Shown in pieces: positions 1-7,218 of a stretch of DNA of 29,546 nt. Position 1 is the stretch's first letter, and each line of letters opens with the position of its first letter. The notes beneath the pieces are model-generated. The model was not told where the DNA came from. It searched no databases and was given only the letters and a program-made list of their open reading frames with translations. The position numbers were made by a program, and so were the translations under genes. Origin of the DNA: Chthonomonas sp. UBA2391 (GTDB lineage: Bacteria > Armatimonadota > Fimbriimonadia > Fimbriimonadales > Fimbriimonadaceae); contig DDSL01000141.1 of NCBI GenBank assembly GCA_002343825.1, positions 5,796-35,341 of the forward strand, in the 5' to 3' direction.

Positions 1-220
1 CCACGGAGAGGAGCTGGCCCCCTGGGACCTGAAGCCCGGTCTCCTCGCGGACCTCGCGGATCATGGCTGCCTCGGGATCCTCGCCGAAGTCGATCCCGCC
101 CCCGGGCAGGGTCCAATATCCGGCAAAGTCGGGGATTGAAGCGCTCAGCCGGCACAGCAAAACCCGCCCCGGCAATCCGATCAGCCCATAGGCCGCGACG
201 CGGGTCTGCTTAGCGGTCAA
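1..220 (-). CDS. NUDIX hydrolase (3'-truncated by window edge)
   Basis: Reading leftward from a TTG start, about 73 residues are visible before the window ends. They contain a perfect Nudix box, G-x5-E-x7-REVREETGL, running from the GGG of LPGGGIDFGED. This box binds divalent metal and hydrolyses nucleoside diphosphates linked to another group X, so the protein is probably a housecleaning or nucleotide-sugar pyrophosphatase; the substrate cannot be told. The upstream ATG at 234 hits a stop after five codons. The TTG at 220 is preceded by GGAGG at a proper distance and is preferred. The C-terminal part lies outside the window. Confidence 0.85.
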   Translation of the reverse strand, partial: MTAKQTRVAAYGLIGLPGRVLLCRLSASIPDFAGYWTLPGGGIDFGEDPEAAMIREVREETGLQVPGGQLLSV

Positions 221-286
221 CGGGGACCCTCCATGAGGTCAAGCACCACTCCGCCCGGTACGACTTGACTTTGGCCCACAGCAGTC

Positions 287-292
287 ATTCTA
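287..292 (-). promoter_or_regulatory. Possible -10 box for the NUDIX gene
   Basis: On the minus strand TAGAAT lies about 67 bases before the NUDIX start, in the 123-base gap after the PEP-CTERM gene. No convincing -35 element is seen 16-18 bases upstream, so this is only a weak call. Confidence 0.3.
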
Positions 293-343
293 TCAAGTCG
301 CCGGATGTGGGCGCACTCTTGGTGAGGTGTCACGGGTACTTGC

Positions 344-2500
344 CTAGGGTCGTCCCGGACGAGCAATCTGTATTTTTGGCTTACTCGGTAGACGACCTGA
401 AATAGGATTCACGAGACTGACAGTATCTCTAATTGAACCGTCAGAATGATATTCAGTGGCGTTACCTACCCATTGCCCTAAATCATTGATGCTTTGACCA
501 CCGCGCATCTCCAAGGTATTCACTCCATCTGAGTCCTTAACCGTTATAGGAAATCTGAAAAGTCCTTTCTGCGGCAGAAAGAGGAAGGATTTTGAGCCGG
601 AAACGCTTCCCAGACTCGCGAGGATGCCGCCGGACTGGTTGATGGACGCTCCAAAATAGCTGTAGGTCCTCATCTCGTCATCAGTGAGCCAGGGAATCCG
701 AGCGGGGGTCTCGTTCGCTACTTGTTGGTAGACCCGCAGAATCGAGACATTGGTACTGATGCTTTCCCATCGCGAAAGGATTTTGCGACCATTCCTTGAA
801 ACGGCGTGAAGACGGAAACCAACAATAGCTTGTTGTAAACCTCCTAGTCTAGACCAGTTATAGACGTTGTTCTCACTGCTGATGACCGCTCGGTCGTCCT
901 CGGTGAGGAAAATCTGGCGACTGAAGGACATATCGATCGGGAAGGAGAGGAAGTACTCGCAAGTTCCGTCGGGGAATAGCATAAAGGGCCTTCCGTTCGT
1001 CTGTAAACCGACGATGGTCCCTCGATTATTGATTCCTGTCGCAGTTCTGAAATCTGTGTACTCAGAGGCGAGTGAGGAAAGGTTGAATGGAGAGATGGAA
1101 GCTGCCCAGAGACCAGCATAAGATTCATAGTTGAAACTAAAAGTTCCAACTAAATGGCCTACCGAGTTGATACCGAGTATGATATTGGGGTTCGGATTAA
1201 GATGCGAGAATCCGTGAGTAAGCTCTTGCAATGGCTGGCCGTAGAGTTTACGGTGTGCCGTCGGTGCAGGATTGAAGTCTGGTGAGTAGTAGGTTGTATA
1301 GATGCCGACGTGACCTTCGTTCGACAACTTAACCATCGTTGCCGCCGAAGTGGAACCCTGATAGTGGGTGAAGAATGCGGGTTCTCTCTGGAAGCTAGCC
1401 TCACCGAAAGTGGTCAACATCAGTGGCAAGATGCTAATTGCCATCAGAGTTTGGCTGCTCCTTCGAACCTTTTTCTTACGGAGCATGAGACCTGCTGAAA
1501 GAGAGGCGAGAGTGAGAAAAGTTGCGGGTTCTGGAACAGCCTCTAAGTAGTAAGTTCGATAGACGTGATCTTTCGTCGTATATCCAGTTGCGAGCAAATT
1601 GTTCCCGTCATCAAATCCCATGATCGATCCGAGCCCAAAGCCCCGGGCGGCATTCCCAGGGGACTGCGCGTATTGAGAGAAGAATCCTCCCCCTCGTCCG
1701 GGGCGTGAAAGAAGAACGTTGCTTTCGCGCTCTGGTGGATCAAAGAATCGGCCGGCAACACTGGACTTCAACTCGGTTCCGATCGAGTTGAAAATCGAGA
1801 CATCCCGGAATTCGTTATGAAATCCACTCGTCCCTCCGACAACGTCGCGACGGTCATCCCAGAAGACTCGGTATCGAACTGAGTTCAATCCGTTGGCAGA
1901 TTCGTTGGTGTCAACAAAGAACTCTAGTTTTTCGTTGGATGAAATAAAAGTGCCAAACTTTTGGATTCTTATACCGGAAGACGGACTCCAACGTACTGAA
2001 GAGCCATCGGTCGCAAGTCCGAGAATATCACCTCGATCATTTGCCCACGCCCTTGTCATATTGGGCAAGGTTGGTACGTTGAAATACTGAAACCTGCGGT
2101 CAGGATGCTGATAGAAAAATCCGTTCTGAGTAGTTCCGACAAGAATTCCGGTGGAGGTCCGATAGAGCAAGGTTTTCAGAGTCACTCCATCAGGGCTGAC
2201 CGCTGGCAGGCTCCGTACTCGACCGTCTGGCGTAGAATACTGCCGGAGTTCCGGGCTAATCCCGTAGCCGGCTTCCGTGATGTACCTCATCCCACTGATC
2301 GAGAGCGACTCGGCTCCCCGACTCTTGGTCCAAATCGTACTGCCGTTGAGCAAGACCACCCCAGCGGCGCTTGTGCCCATCGGGCCGAGCCCGTTGCCAG
2401 GTATCGGCAGTTTGTGAAGTTTATAAGTAGGATGACCCTGCGACCATGCCCCCGCGACAAGCAACATGGCGCCGAGCGCCACTGTCCGTAGTTTATTCAT
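344..2500 (-). CDS. Double-module secreted protein with an internal PEP-CTERM sorting signal
   Basis: The start is ATG 2500, with GGGAGAG just upstream; the frame stays open to 2557. The 718-residue product begins with a signal peptide (about 1-22). Module 1 then runs to a complete PEP-CTERM signal at about 322-347: VPEP, a hydrophobic stretch and the basic cluster RKKKVRR. In known exosortase substrates this signal is at the extreme C-terminus. Here the frame continues without a stop into a second signal-peptide-like segment (about 342-369, KKKVRR, hydrophobic core ending FGEAS) and a second module to residue 718. That module ends in SGRLPSKPKIQIARPGRP and has no sorting signal. Both halves carry loose repeats of the type IN-x-x-G-x-I-V-G (for example INNRGTIVGL, INDLGQWVGN), resembling HAF-type extracellular repeats. 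The gene is visibly AT-richer than its neighbours. It looks like an in-frame fusion of two tandem paralogous surface proteins; function unknown. Confidence 0.85.
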   Translation of the reverse strand: MNKLRTVALGAMLLVAGAWSQGHPTYKLHKLPIPGNGLGPMGTSAAGVVLLNGSTIWTKSRGAESLSISGMRYITEAGYGISPELRQYSTPDGRVRSLPAVSPDGVTLKTLLYRTSTGILVGTTQNGFFYQHPDRRFQYFNVPTLPNMTRAWANDRGDILGLATDGSSVRWSPSSGIRIQKFGTFISSNEKLEFFVDTNESANGLNSVRYRVFWDDRRDVVGGTSGFHNEFRDVSIFNSIGTELKSSVAGRFFDPPERESNVLLSRPGRGGGFFSQYAQSPGNAARGFGLGSIMGFDDGNNLLATGYTTKDHVYRTYYLEAVPEPATFLTLASLSAGLMLRKKKVRRSSQTLMAISILPLMLTTFGEASFQREPAFFTHYQGSTSAATMVKLSNEGHVGIYTTYYSPDFNPAPTAHRKLYGQPLQELTHGFSHLNPNPNIILGINSVGHLVGTFSFNYESYAGLWAASISPFNLSSLASEYTDFRTATGINNRGTIVGLQTNGRPFMLFPDGTCEYFLSFPIDMSFSRQIFLTEDDRAVISSENNVYNWSRLGGLQQAIVGFRLHAVSRNGRKILSRWESISTNVSILRVYQQVANETPARIPWLTDDEMRTYSYFGASINQSGGILASLGSVSGSKSFLFLPQKGLFRFPITVKDSDGVNTLEMRGGQSINDLGQWVGNATEYHSDGSIRDTVSLVNPISGRLPSKPKIQIARPGRP

Positions 2501-2731
2501 CTCTCTCCCAGTGATGCGCCACAAGTTGGCTGCAGTCCTGCATTGAGTATATATCACATTTGTGCCAAGACCGAGGAACTTCGGTGCTCAGCTTTCGAAG
2601 AAATTCAAACCAAAGGATTTCCCCCTGTGCGGGTGCCCGGGGAGGTATCAGCCAGTGCCTACAAGGTGGCCCATGATTCGTGTCGTTGACCCACGTCTAG
2701 TAGGAATCTGCGCCAGGACCACAGCCAGACC

Positions 2732-3949
2732 CTAGCGGTCAATTTCGCCGAGGACGATGTCGATGGAGCCGATGATCGCGATGACGTCGGCCAGGAGGCG
2801 GCCGATGGCCATGACCTCAAGGGCCTTCAGGTTCATGAAGGATGACGGGCGCTCGTGCCAGCGATAGGGCCGATTGGAGCCGTCGCTGACGATGTAGAAC
2901 CCGAGTTCGCCCTTGCTACCTTCGATCCCGGCGTAGGCTTCGCCGACTGGCGGACGGAATCCCTCGGTGTAGAGTTTGAAGTGGTGGATCAACGACTCCA
3001 TCGAGTTATCGATCTCGTGGCGCGGGGGCGGGGCGATCTTTCGGTCGAGGGTGTTGAAGGGACCCTCGGGAAGTCCATCGATGGCTTGCTGCAGGATCCG
3101 GCAGCTTTCCTTCATCTCGGCGATGCGGACGAGGAATCGATCGTAACTATCGCCATTCTGACCGAGTGGGACCTCGAAATCGAAGTCCTCGTAGCTGCAA
3201 TAGGGGTTCGTCTTGCGCAGATCCCAAGCAACGCCGCTGGCCCGGGCGATGGGACCGCTACAGCCGAGTTCGAGCGCTTCTTTGCCGGTGAGCACGCCGA
3301 CGCCCTGGGTTCGCTCCATCCAGATCGGGTTAGTGACGAGGAGTTGCTCGACGACATCGAGCTCCTTGGGAAATTCGACGAGGAAGGTGCGCAGCTTCTT
3401 CTCGAAGCCCTCGGGCATATCGCCGCGGAGTCCGCCGGGGACGATCCAGCTGGGCATCATGCGCACCCCGGAGAAGACCTCAAACATATCGAGGACCATC
3501 TCGCGCTGTTGCATGATGTAGAAGAAGGGCGTCATCGCCCCGAGGTCGAGAGCGTGGGTGCCGAGCCAAACGCAGTGGCTCGCGATTCGGCTGAGCTCGG
3601 CCAGGATGACGCGGAGGTACTGGCCGCGCTTGGGGATCTCGCAACCGAGCAGCTTCTCGATGGCCAAGGCGTGGGCGAGGTTGTTGCCGTTGGCATTGAG
3701 GTAGTCCATCCGGTCGGTCATGACCGTGCACTTGTGGTACTGCTGGTACTCGGCCTCCTTTTCCATTCCGGTGTGGAGGTAGCCGATGACGCACTTGCAC
3801 TGGACGATGGTTTCGCCTTCGAGTTCCGTGATGACGCGCAGGACTCCGTGGGTGGAGGGGTGCTGCGGCCCCATGTTGACGACCATGGTGTTTTCGCCTG
3901 TGCGTTGGAACACGGTCTCGGTGCTGGGCATGAAGGTGTTGGAACTCAT
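2732..3949 (-). CDS. nuoD: NADH-quinone oxidoreductase subunit D (49 kDa)
   Basis: This is the quinone-site subunit of respiratory complex I, in the peripheral arm facing the cytoplasm. The 405-residue product shows the family landmarks: GPQHPSTHG near residues 27-35, IGYLHTGMEKEAEY, MDRMDYLNANGNN-type core, and the conserved C-terminus SIDIVLGEIDR. Length matches the usual ~400 residues. The frame is open to 4243, but that extension is proline-rich, unlike NuoD, and runs through a terminator and the opposite register of the neighbouring lipoprotein gene, so ATG 3949 is chosen. Its Shine-Dalgarno is weak. A minus-strand TAAACT at 3966-3971 is a possible -10. The gene stands alone: no other nuo gene adjoins it on either side, so the rest of complex I must be encoded elsewhere. 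Confidence 0.95.
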   Translation of the reverse strand: MSSNTFMPSTETVFQRTGENTMVVNMGPQHPSTHGVLRVITELEGETIVQCKCVIGYLHTGMEKEAEYQQYHKCTVMTDRMDYLNANGNNLAHALAIEKLLGCEIPKRGQYLRVILAELSRIASHCVWLGTHALDLGAMTPFFYIMQQREMVLDMFEVFSGVRMMPSWIVPGGLRGDMPEGFEKKLRTFLVEFPKELDVVEQLLVTNPIWMERTQGVGVLTGKEALELGCSGPIARASGVAWDLRKTNPYCSYEDFDFEVPLGQNGDSYDRFLVRIAEMKESCRILQQAIDGLPEGPFNTLDRKIAPPPRHEIDNSMESLIHHFKLYTEGFRPPVGEAYAGIEGSKGELGFYIVSDGSNRPYRWHERPSSFMNLKALEVMAIGRLLADVIAIIGSIDIVLGEIDR

Positions 3950-3965
3950 TTCTCGAACCGCTTTG

Positions 3966-3971
3966 AGTTTA
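3966..3971 (-). promoter_or_regulatory. Possible -10 box for nuoD
   Basis: TAAACT on the minus strand, 16 bases before the nuoD ATG. Because a strong terminator sits at 4007-4045, nuoD needs its own promoter in the roughly 60 bases between, and this is the best hexamer there. No good -35 is seen. Confidence 0.3.
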
Positions 3972-4006
3972 CCTACGGGCTCTCGGATGGGAGTGTTGGC
4001 TGAAGG

Positions 4007-4045
4007 AAAAAAAGGAACCCCATCTGCTAGAGATGGGGTTCCTTT
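4007..4045 (-). terminator. Rho-independent terminator after the pseudopilin-lipoprotein pair
   Basis: A perfect 12-bp stem, GGAACCCCATCT (4014-4025) with AGATGGGGTTCC (4031-4042), extendable to 15 bp by AAA/TTT, encloses a five-base loop. On the minus strand it is followed by seven or more T. It lies 26 bases past the lipoprotein stop and separates that operon from nuoD. Confidence 0.93.
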
Positions 4046-4070
4046 GTCGATCGACTTACTAGGGTCGAAC

Positions 4071-4301
4071 TTACTTGTCGGTTCCTGTGGCTTGGTTGGC
4101 TCCGGGCATTCCACCACCACCTTGCGGGGCGGCGGTACCACCGGCACCACCGGGGCTGGCGACGGGTTCCATCTTGGATCCCGGGTGGGCGGATCCGGTC
4201 GCGGGTGGCGGGCCTTCGGCGGTTCCACCGTCTCCGCTACCACATCCGACGGCCAGAAGGCCGGTTGCTACCAATGCTGCAAGAAGAATTGCTTTGCGCA
4301 T
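4071..4301 (-). CDS. Small Gly/Pro-rich lipoprotein
   Basis: The 76-residue product begins with a short basic n-region and hydrophobic core ending in the lipobox LAVGC (Cys20), so it should be lipidated and anchored to a membrane. The mature part is low-complexity, rich in Gly, Pro, Ala and Ser, with no recognisable domain. It starts 16 bases after the stop of the pseudopilin gene, with AAGGTAG as Shine-Dalgarno-like sequence, and is followed by a strong terminator, so the two genes form a two-gene unit. The pairing suggests an accessory to the pseudopilin, but the function is unknown. Confidence 0.8.
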   Translation of the reverse strand: MRKAILLAALVATGLLAVGCGSGDGGTAEGPPPATGSAHPGSKMEPVASPGGAGGTAAPQGGGGMPGANQATGTDK

Positions 4302-4316
4302 GTTGATTAGGCTACC

Positions 4317-5228
4317 TTAGTTGGGCCAGAGGTGCTTGAGCGCGAAGGCTCCACCACCGAGGTCCGTTCCGCCGGTGATTCCACCGCGCCACTTGACCGA
4401 CTTCGCGCTACCATCGGTGGCAACGAAGGTGGTCGAACCGTCAACCCACGGGAGGGTTCCGTCGCAGCTCGGGAATCCATCAGCGCCCTTCGGATCGTCT
4501 CCACCCGAGCACTTGATCTTGCCCTTTCGGCCGTGTGGGCCAATGTAGTTGGTTCCAGAGAACACGTTCAGGGCAGCGTTAACCCAGGTACCAGCGGTCC
4601 AGAAGTAGTTCATCGGGTTGCTTGCACCGACGAATCCCCAACCGAAGTCCCACATACCGCCTTCGGCGATCATGATGGTGTCGGAAGGATTGGAGACCGA
4701 AGTCGTGGTCATGGAGGGAGCCTCTTTGCGGTTGCCCCAGGTGAAGTTAGCCATGGCAGCACCACCGATACCATCGAACCGTCGATCTTGACCGCCGGTC
4801 ATCGAGGCCGATCGGAAGGTGAAGTAGCCGGTGTTGGCCGGGACCGAGGTGTGAGCGAGTGCGCGGAGCGGCATGGCCCAGTGGGCTCGGGATTGGTAGT
4901 ACCAAGCGGCCGAGTTTCGGTCAGCCGGGAAGCCTCTGAGCTTCGGGTGCTGCACGATGCCCCAGTTCTTCATGTAGGGCTGAACGAGGCCTTGCCACGT
5001 ATCGAAGGTACCGTCGGTGCTGATTCGAAGGGTCAGAGCGAAGTTGTCGTCTGCATCGTTCGAGTACATCAGCTGGGCCAGACCATGTTGCTTGGCGTTG
5101 CTGATGACTTGGGCATCCTTCGCCGATTCCTTGGCTTGGGCGAAGACGGGGAAGAGAATCGCTGCGAGGATCGCGATGATCGCGATAACCACGAGCAGTT
5201 CGATGAGCGTAAAGGCTTTTCGTGCCAT
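4317..5228 (-). CDS. Type II secretion/type IV pilus-like pseudopilin with H-x9-DG-type C-terminus
   Basis: The 303-residue product begins MARKA then FTLIELLVVIAIIAILAAIL, a class III prepilin signal cut by prepilin peptidase before Phe, with Glu at position +5 of the mature protein. The hydrophobic helix continues into FPVFAQAKESAKDAQ, very characteristic of Armatimonadota. The C-terminal part has the FVATDGSAKSVKW segment, matching the DG motif of the large Planctomycetes/Armatimonadota pseudopilin family (DUF1559-like). It is probably a minor fibre or secretion-associated surface protein. Four Cys/Ser/Gly-rich loops near residue 240-260 may bind metal or form disulfides. The start is fixed by the prepilin signal. 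GAGGAG lies about 17 bases upstream, unusually far. The gene is preceded by a long structured leader. Confidence 0.92.
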   Translation of the reverse strand: MARKAFTLIELLVVIAIIAILAAILFPVFAQAKESAKDAQVISNAKQHGLAQLMYSNDADDNFALTLRISTDGTFDTWQGLVQPYMKNWGIVQHPKLRGFPADRNSAAWYYQSRAHWAMPLRALAHTSVPANTGYFTFRSASMTGGQDRRFDGIGGAAMANFTWGNRKEAPSMTTTSVSNPSDTIMIAEGGMWDFGWGFVGASNPMNYFWTAGTWVNAALNVFSGTNYIGPHGRKGKIKCSGGDDPKGADGFPSCDGTLPWVDGSTTFVATDGSAKSVKWRGGITGGTDLGGGAFALKHLWPN

Positions 5229-5590
5229 TTTGGTTTTTCTAGAACTCCTCTTGTGTCATTGTTCCGGCGAGGGAACCTTTCAGTTCCGGCCGTCGCAGGG
5301 TTTTGTGCGCAACACGAGCCGCTCGCCGTCACCGTTGACGAAGATTTGCTCCAATTAGAACTTCAACGTCAGTCTGCGTCCTGATAGGATTCGATTGATA
5401 ATGGCTGTGTTCCAACAGCCCGACGTTTTGTACCGATTGAGCGATCAGCTTTGCGTTGCTTTAGAAGTCGTCACTCCGTTCCGGAGCTACCTATGTCGAT
5501 GCGGCAATTTTCGTGCCACCCTTCCCCGGCGATTGCTTCCCCGAGGAGAACTCATCAGCAGGGACCAATGGGAATGGTCCTCCAGCATGA
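5229..5590 (-). other. Long structured 5' leader of the pseudopilin gene (459-base gene-poor gap 5229-5687)
   Basis: The gap between manC and the pseudopilin gene has no convincing long ORF on either strand. If transcription starts at the promoter at 5597-5625, the pseudopilin mRNA carries a ~360-nt leader. It holds several hairpins read on the minus strand: GGACCA/TGGTCC near its 5' end (5563-5581), CTCCG-GAA-CGGAG (about 5474-5486), GGCTGT/ACAGCC (5403-5420) and GGAAC/GTTCC (about 5272-5287). A GCAAAGC box lies near 5450. These are consistent with a cis-regulatory RNA, but I could not match a known riboswitch. The inner part of the gap, 5626-5687, shows nothing else. Confidence 0.4.
5487..5588 (-). 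CDS. Possible leaderless 33-codon upstream ORF in the pseudopilin leader
   Basis: An ATG lies 8 bases after the -10 box TATAGT, so it would sit at or next to the transcription start. It opens a 33-codon frame that begins MLEDHSHW, becomes Arg/His-rich (ending LPHRHR) and stops at TAG 5487-5489, about 258 bases before the pseudopilin start. It may be chance, or a leader peptide coupling translation to folding of the leader. Only its position relative to the promoter supports it. Confidence 0.2.
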   Translation of the reverse strand: MLEDHSHWSLLMSSPRGSNRRGRVARKLPHRHR

Positions 5591-5596
5591 TCGCCT

Positions 5597-5625
5597 ACTA
5601 TACAACAAAATTCGTGGAACTCCAA
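5597..5625 (-). promoter_or_regulatory. Sigma-70-type promoter reading toward the pseudopilin gene
   Basis: On the minus strand TTGGAG (5620-5625) and TATAGT (5597-5602) are separated by exactly 17 bases. It is the best -35/-10 pair in the window. It lies just after manC and reads toward the pseudopilin gene through the structured leader. Confidence 0.65.
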
Positions 5626-5687
5626 GGACTTTTTTGTTCGTAGCGGACTTTTTTCGGAACTTTCTTTCGCGTGTGCAGGCACCAGCG

Positions 5688-6794
5688 TTAATACTTGGAC
5701 TTAGCTTCGGCCTTCAGTCGTTCGACGATCTTCTTGACCTCTTGGCTCCGGTCCTTGGGGGCAACCAAAACGGCGTCGTCGGTGACCACCACCACGAGGT
5801 TGTCCACTCCGAGCAGACAGACCGTCGTCTCGGCTCGATCCGAGACGATGATGTTGTGGCTTGCCTCGATGGCCAAAGTATCCCCCTGGGTGACGTTGTT
5901 ATCGCCGTCTGGTGCCAAGCTCCGATCGAGGGCATCCCAACTTCCCACGTCGTCCCACTCAAAGGCGGCTTCAGCCACAAAGACCATTTCCGCCTTTTCC
6001 ATCAGGGCATAGTCGATGCTAATACTAGGAAGCTGGGCAAACCGGTCCGCAGCTGCCTGATGATCTCCCTTCTTGAGGAGTTCAGCCAGATCGCCGATGG
6101 CGGTGTACAGTTCGGGGGCCACGCGCTCAAGTTCGCGGAGGAAGGTATCGAGGGTCCAGAAGAAGGTGCCGCTATTCCAAAGGAATCCGCCTTGGGCGAG
6201 GAACGACTCGGCGGTGGGGCGGTCGGGCTTTTCTCGGAACTGGCGAACGGGGCGGATCGGAACCTGGGCGGTGCCGATGGCGGGTTTGCTCGATTCGGCC
6301 TCGATGTATCCGTAACCGGTTTCGGGGCGGTCTGGGCGGATCCCGATGGTGACGATCCCACCGGTGGATTCGGCCACATCCAGGGCGGCCTCGATCGTCG
6401 CGCGGAATCCCTCGTCCGGAGTGATGCGGTGGTCGGCGGCCAGAACGGCCATGCTAGTGTGGGCTCGGGCGTTGGGGTCTTGGGCCAAAAGCTGGGCGGC
6501 AACCCAGACGAGGCAACCGGCGGTGTTTTTCTTGTGCGGTTCGGCCAAAAACTGGGCCGGCTCAAGATTGGGCAGGACTCCTTGGCTCGGCTGGACCAAG
6601 TGGGGTGCCGTCGCGATGAGCACATCTCCGGCCTCGATCAGCGGCGAGAGTCGCTCAACTGTTTGTTCGATGAGAGACTTGGCGGGGTCGGCGAGCCGAA
6701 GCAGTTGCTTCGGACGTTGGACCCGGCTCAGGGGCCAAAAGCGCTCTCCTGAGCCTCCGGCCATGACGACGGCGATGCGACGACGAGTACTCAT
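5688..6794 (-). CDS. manC: Mannose-1-phosphate guanylyltransferase
   Basis: It makes GDP-mannose from mannose-1-phosphate and GTP in the cytoplasm, for polysaccharide or glycan synthesis. The 368-residue product has the nucleotidyltransferase signature GGSGERFWPLSR at 13-24, AEP at 84-86, ADH at 120-122, FREKP at 186-190 (the pyrophosphorylase lysine motif) and WNSGTF at 206-211. It is the short form: the C-terminal cupin phosphomannose isomerase domain of the ~470-residue bifunctional enzymes is absent. ATG 6794 lies 3 bases after the stop of the preceding lipoprotein gene, so the three leftward genes 5688-7680 are almost certainly one operon. No other sugar-nucleotide gene is in the window. 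Confidence 0.93.
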   Translation of the reverse strand: MSTRRRIAVVMAGGSGERFWPLSRVQRPKQLLRLADPAKSLIEQTVERLSPLIEAGDVLIATAPHLVQPSQGVLPNLEPAQFLAEPHKKNTAGCLVWVAAQLLAQDPNARAHTSMAVLAADHRITPDEGFRATIEAALDVAESTGGIVTIGIRPDRPETGYGYIEAESSKPAIGTAQVPIRPVRQFREKPDRPTAESFLAQGGFLWNSGTFFWTLDTFLRELERVAPELYTAIGDLAELLKKGDHQAAADRFAQLPSISIDYALMEKAEMVFVAEAAFEWDDVGSWDALDRSLAPDGDNNVTQGDTLAIEASHNIIVSDRAETTVCLLGVDNLVVVVTDDAVLVAPKDRSQEVKKIVERLKAEAKSKY

Positions 6795-6797
6795 CCC

Positions 6798-7214
6798 TTA
6801 TTTAACTCGGGTCATCGTGTAGGGTTCCGTACCAGGACGGGTTGGGGTGACTTCGAGGGCATCTTTACCTCGCCAGCGAATGTCCAGGGTCTGAATCCCG
6901 ACCAGGTTGGGTCGAACCGACGCATCAAAAATGGCACGGAGTGGTTTCGGGAGATTCTTCGGGGTGACCTTTTTGGTGTCGAGGATCAGTCGATCTTCCT
7001 CGATCTTCCAGGTTCCCGAGACGTCGATCTCGAACTTGACGTTCATCTGTTCGCCCTTGATCGATCCCTTGAAGTTGCCATCTTGGCCGAAGTTGGTGGT
7101 GATCGTTTGGCCCTGAACCGTACCGGTCCAATCTCCGACGAGCGAGGGCTTTCCGCAACCGGCCAGGGCCCAGGCTATCCCGGCGAGAAGGCAGAGATTT
7201 TTCTTGGGGATCAT
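6798..7214 (-). CDS. Small lipoprotein, lipocalin-like LVG-x-W type (paralogue of its neighbour)
   Basis: The 138-residue product starts MIPKKNLCLLAGIAWALAGC, a lipoprotein signal with Cys20. The frame is open to 7331 but those codons overlap the upstream gene and are not signal-like. The mature part begins KPSLVGDWTG and contains F..DGNFKG, GTWKIEEDRLIL and TRPGTEPYTMTRVK. It resembles small beta-rich lipocalin-like lipoproteins, a fold inference only. The same landmark order occurs in the gene just upstream, so the two look like a tandem duplication. ATG is 4 bases after that gene's stop; no clear Shine-Dalgarno, so translation is probably coupled. Confidence 0.8.
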   Translation of the reverse strand: MIPKKNLCLLAGIAWALAGCGKPSLVGDWTGTVQGQTITTNFGQDGNFKGSIKGEQMNVKFEIDVSGTWKIEEDRLILDTKKVTPKNLPKPLRAIFDASVRPNLVGIQTLDIRWRGKDALEVTPTRPGTEPYTMTRVK

Positions 7215-7218
7215 GAGG

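Noticed and set aside
2855..4003. 382-codon plus-strand ORF opposite nuoD
   Set aside because: Antisense shadow of a strongly conserved gene in GC-rich DNA; the product is an Asp/Glu/Val/Gly-rich low-information sequence with no domain.
3950..4243. N-terminal extension of nuoD by 98 codons
   Set aside because: It would read through a terminator and across the lipoprotein gene in another register, and is not NuoD-like.
5403..5486. Cyclic di-GMP-I riboswitch in the pseudopilin leader
   Set aside because: A GCAAAGC box resembles part of the core, but the upstream GGGCAAACC-type segment and the downstream GGTAG/GGGTTACC half are missing.
5451..6752. 433-codon plus-strand ORF opposite manC
   Set aside because: Antisense shadow; composition typical of reverse-frame translation and no ribosome site.
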